A DNA stretch of 54,444 bases from Acidimicrobiia bacterium. Its GTDB lineage: Bacteria; Actinomycetota; Acidimicrobiia; IMCC26256; PALSA-610. The notes below the pieces were generated by a model. That model made no database searches. It worked only from the letters and a program-made list of their open reading frames with translations, and was not told where the DNA came from. This document shows, piece after piece, positions 52,621 through 54,444 of the stretch. The position numbers and the translations under genes were made by a program. Numbering within the stretch: the first letter of the stretch is position 1; every line of letters begins with the position of its first letter. The stretch is from the NCBI GenBank assembly GCA_036271555.1, contig DATBAK010000022.1, positions 1-54,444 on the forward strand. Direction: 5' to 3'.

Positions 52621-52633
52621 GCGCGCCGTTCTG

Positions 52634-53236
52634 ATGCGCGCGCGACGGTTCCTCGGGTCGATCGCGGGACCGGGCGCGTTCGCGACCGCCGCGTTCGTCG
52701 GTGCGCGTCGTGAGCCCGGTTACCGGCCGCACGACGAGCCGATCAGTGCGCTCGCCGCGCACGGCTCGCGCGCGGCGTCGGTGATGGTGCCGGGGTTCTT
52801 TGCCTTGGCCGGCGGCACGATCGCGTTCGCACGCGCGTTGCGGGGGAGTGCGGCCGCGCCGACGCCGGTGCCGCAGATGCTCACGGTCGTCGGGCTCGCG
52901 GTCGCCGGTGCGGGGATCGCGCGTTGCAGCGACCCGTCGTGCCCGGCGCGCTGGCTCGGTGACGACGTGCAGCTCACCGATGACCTCCACGTCGCGATCA
53001 GCGCGGTCGCGTTCGCCGGTTGGGCGTTCATCCCGTTGATCGCGGCGGCGCGGGCACGGAACGCGTCGGCGCGCTACCGGCGTTGGAGCGCGGTGCTCGG
53101 CGCGACCACGCTCGCGACGATGATCGGCGGCGGCCGGTTCCAGCGGAATCCGAACGGTGAATGGAGCGGCACCGCGCAGCGCGTGACCCTCGCCTCCGCG
53201 TTCGCCTGGTACGCGCTTGCGGGTCTGTCGGGCTGA
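52634..53236 (+). CDS. DUF998-like membrane protein
   Basis: A 200-residue integral membrane protein with about five hydrophobic helices (around residues 5-24, 50-70, 80-100, 125-145 and 150-195). The layout resembles DUF998 proteins, with the GYRPHDEPISALAAHGS region between helices 1 and 2 as the clearest family-like sequence. ATG 52634 is 13 nt after the ilvC stop, so it is probably co-transcribed with ilvBNC, though a role in branched-chain synthesis is not suggested by the sequence. Confidence 0.65.
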   Translation: MRARRFLGSIAGPGAFATAAFVGARREPGYRPHDEPISALAAHGSRAASVMVPGFFALAGGTIAFARALRGSAAAPTPVPQMLTVVGLAVAGAGIARCSDPSCPARWLGDDVQLTDDLHVAISAVAFAGWAFIPLIAAARARNASARYRRWSAVLGATTLATMIGGGRFQRNPNGEWSGTAQRVTLASAFAWYALAGLSG

Positions 53237-53253
53237 CGTGCGCGGCTCGACGC

Positions 53254-53619
53254 TCAGGCGGTCGGGACAACGGCGTCGGCGGCGGCGATGTCCTTGTGGA
53301 ATCGCTTGCTGATGTAGAGGCGCTCGCCGAGCACCTCGGTCTTGTACCAGAGCCCGCTCGCCGGACCGATCCGCGTCGCGCGCGGGAGCTCGCGCAGCAC
53401 TTCCTTCACGGGCGTCATGGTGACGCGCCCGGAGCTGCAGACGAGGATGCGCCGATCGGTGACGACCACGACCCGGTACGCGTTCTTGAAGACGATGATC
53501 CAGTACGAGATCAGCGCGAAGTACTGACTCGTCGTCTGCGCGGGAAACGCGGCCTGCACGACCTCGTCGGGCTGCAACAGCGGCGTGGCGTTCTTGATCA
53601 GCTTGTCGCGGATGGCCAT
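53254..53619 (-). CDS. Small PH-like domain protein
   Basis: A 121-residue protein with a bacterial-PH-like pattern: QPDEVVQAAFPAQT, a single hydrophobic stretch (YFALISYWIIVFKNAYRVVVVTDRRILV), and a following beta-strand part (KEVLRELPRATRIG, WYKTEVLGERLYISKRFHKDI). The VVVTDRRILV strand is typical of the bPH/YdbT-like fold. The ATG at 53619 was chosen for its AGGAGACAGAC Shine-Dalgarno; the open frame further up lacks a signal. Function unknown. Confidence 0.65.
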   Translation of the reverse strand: MAIRDKLIKNATPLLQPDEVVQAAFPAQTTSQYFALISYWIIVFKNAYRVVVVTDRRILVCSSGRVTMTPVKEVLRELPRATRIGPASGLWYKTEVLGERLYISKRFHKDIAAADAVVPTA

Positions 53620-53659
53620 GTCTGTCTCCTCCGAACGGTCGCCCGATGACGAGGCGCCG

Positions 53660-54444
53660 CTACGAGCGCGGGACCTTGCTCCAGGGCAGTTCTTTGTCGA
53701 CGCGGGGCTCGCCGGGGAGGCCGAGCACACGCTCGCCGAGGATGTTGCGCATGATCTCCGACGTGCCGCCCTCGATCGAGTTCGCGCGCGACCGCAGGAA
53801 CATGTGGCGAGCCTCGCCGAGCGCGGCGGTGAGGCTGATCTCCTCGGGGCGGCGGAACGTGTAGTCGAAGCCGGCGAGCGCGTCGGCGCCGAGCAGATTC
53901 ATGCACAGCGCGTAGATGCGCTGCTGGTTGAGCGCGAGCGCGAGCTTGGAGATCGAGCCTTCCGGTCCGGGGTTGCCCGACTTCGCGGCCGCGGACGCGC
54001 GCATGTTCGTGAGTCGCAGCACCTCTTCGTCGATCCAGAGCTTCATCAACTCGTCGAGCGTGGCCGCGTCGTGCTGCTCGCGCCGGTGCCAGAGGTCGAC
54101 GGCCTCCGCGATCGCGCCCGAGCCGCGCTTGGGTCCGCCGCTCGGCGCACCGCCACCGCCACCGCCGATCGTGACGCGCTCGTTCATCAGCGTCGTCATC
54201 GACACGCGCCAGCCGTCGCCGACGTCGCCGATGCGGTCCGAGTCGGGGATGCGAACGTCGGTGAGGTAGACCTCGTTGAACTCCGCTTCGCCGGTGATCT
54301 GACGCAGCGGGCGCACGTCGACTCCCGGAGCGTGCATGTCGAGCGCGAAATACGTGAGCCCACGGTGCTTCGGCACGTCGGGATCCGTGCGGGTGACGAG
54401 CATGCCGCGGTCGCCGAGGTGCGCGAGCGTGTTCCACACCTTCT
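53660..54444 (-). CDS. Acyl-CoA dehydrogenase, 5' part cut by window edge
   Basis: C-terminal ~260 residues of an acyl-CoA dehydrogenase (flavoprotein, alpha,beta-dehydrogenation of acyl-CoA). Visible are KVWNTLAHLGDRGMLVTRTDP, the middle beta-domain ITGEAEFNEVYLTDVRIPDSDRIG, and the C-terminal helical domain ending in IEGGTSEIMRNILGERVLGLP, a hallmark (EGGTSEIMRN). There is an unusually Gly-rich loop, IGGGGGGAPSGGPKRGSG. The N-terminal helical domain and start codon are outside the window. Confidence 0.9.
   Translation of the reverse strand, partial: KVWNTLAHLGDRGMLVTRTDPDVPKHRGLTYFALDMHAPGVDVRPLRQITGEAEFNEVYLTDVRIPDSDRIGDVGDGWRVSMTTLMNERVTIGGGGGGAPSGGPKRGSGAIAEAVDLWHRREQHDAATLDELMKLWIDEEVLRLTNMRASAAAKSGNPGPEGSISKLALALNQQRIYALCMNLLGADALAGFDYTFRRPEEISLTAALGEARHMFLRSRANSIEGGTSEIMRNILGERVLGLPGEPRVDKELPWSKVPRS

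Overview
The window is high-GC (roughly 68-72 % by eye) bacterial chromosome. It has many GTG starts, ATGA/GTGA stop-start overlaps and apparent leaderless starts. The gene content (Pot-type amine transporter, PPOX-class small flavoprotein fold, DUF559 endonuclease-domain protein, TAP-like secreted peptidases, attenuator-controlled ilvBNC) points to an actinobacterium, perhaps an Acidimicrobiia-like lineage. That placement is inference; no rRNA, tRNA, IS element or CRISPR array was seen.

Layout. 1-5.1 kb: a cut HDAC-family (acetylpolyamine-type) deacetylase, a small membrane protein coupled to a GGDEF/EAL protein, a tiny membrane protein and a P1-family aminopeptidase. 5.3-11.8 kb: four genes joined by GTGA overlaps, namely two paralogous secreted TAP-like hydrolases, a carboxylesterase and an iron-type alcohol dehydrogenase. 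11.8-17.1 kb (minus): a Rieske oxygenase, tetR, class II aldolase, amidohydrolase and AMP-ligase operon. 17.2-23.7 kb: potA (plus), a TlyA-like methyltransferase, a Gfo/Idh/MocA oxidoreductase, and potDBC (minus). 23.8-30.5 kb (plus): FAD oxidoreductase, second Rieske oxygenase, GSA-aminomutase-like aminotransferase and a second FAD oxidoreductase, with a PPOX gene and a DinB remnant on the minus strand between them. 30.5-31.1 kb: a SET-domain protein. 31.1-38.6 kb (minus): ALDH, AruI-like ThDP decarboxylase, P5CDH-like ALDH, GabT-like and a second class III aminotransferase, with a divergent MurR/RpiR regulator. 39.6-48.9 kb: ECF sigma factor, M14 carboxypeptidase, ilvD, DUF559 protein, Fpg/Nei glycosylase, secreted protein, DUF2156 membrane protein. 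49-52.6 kb: ilvB-ilvN-ilvC behind a leader peptide and terminator. The window ends with a DUF998 protein, a small PH-like protein and a cut acyl-CoA dehydrogenase.

Main discoveries. (1) A 20-bp palindrome, TACTGACTGACGAGTCAGTA, occurs in three intergenic regions (four sites). It overlaps likely promoters of the Rieske/tetR operon and potDBC and lies beside potA, the FAD oxidoreductase/Rieske genes and the aminotransferase. The tetR gene lies inside one of the controlled operons, so I propose a self-regulated amine import and oxidation regulon. (2) A family of five exactly 44-bp palindromic repeats with invariant 11-bp arms (GTGGTACTGCG / CGCAGTACCAC) sits only at gene 3' ends. Three copies share a base with a TAG stop codon and two flank the SET-domain gene. 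(3) Two tiny ORFs, both starting MSSQ and ending EV(E/A)AA, overlap the starts of ilvN and the FAD oxidoreductase by ATGA. (4) An ilv attenuator has a 16-residue leader containing TLLVVIT.

The 17-38 kb region reads as a catabolic island: a cationic or amine-containing compound is imported by PotABCD, oxidised by Rieske and FAD enzymes, transaminated by three class III aminotransferases, decarboxylated, and oxidised by two ALDHs. The substrate cannot be read from sequence alone.
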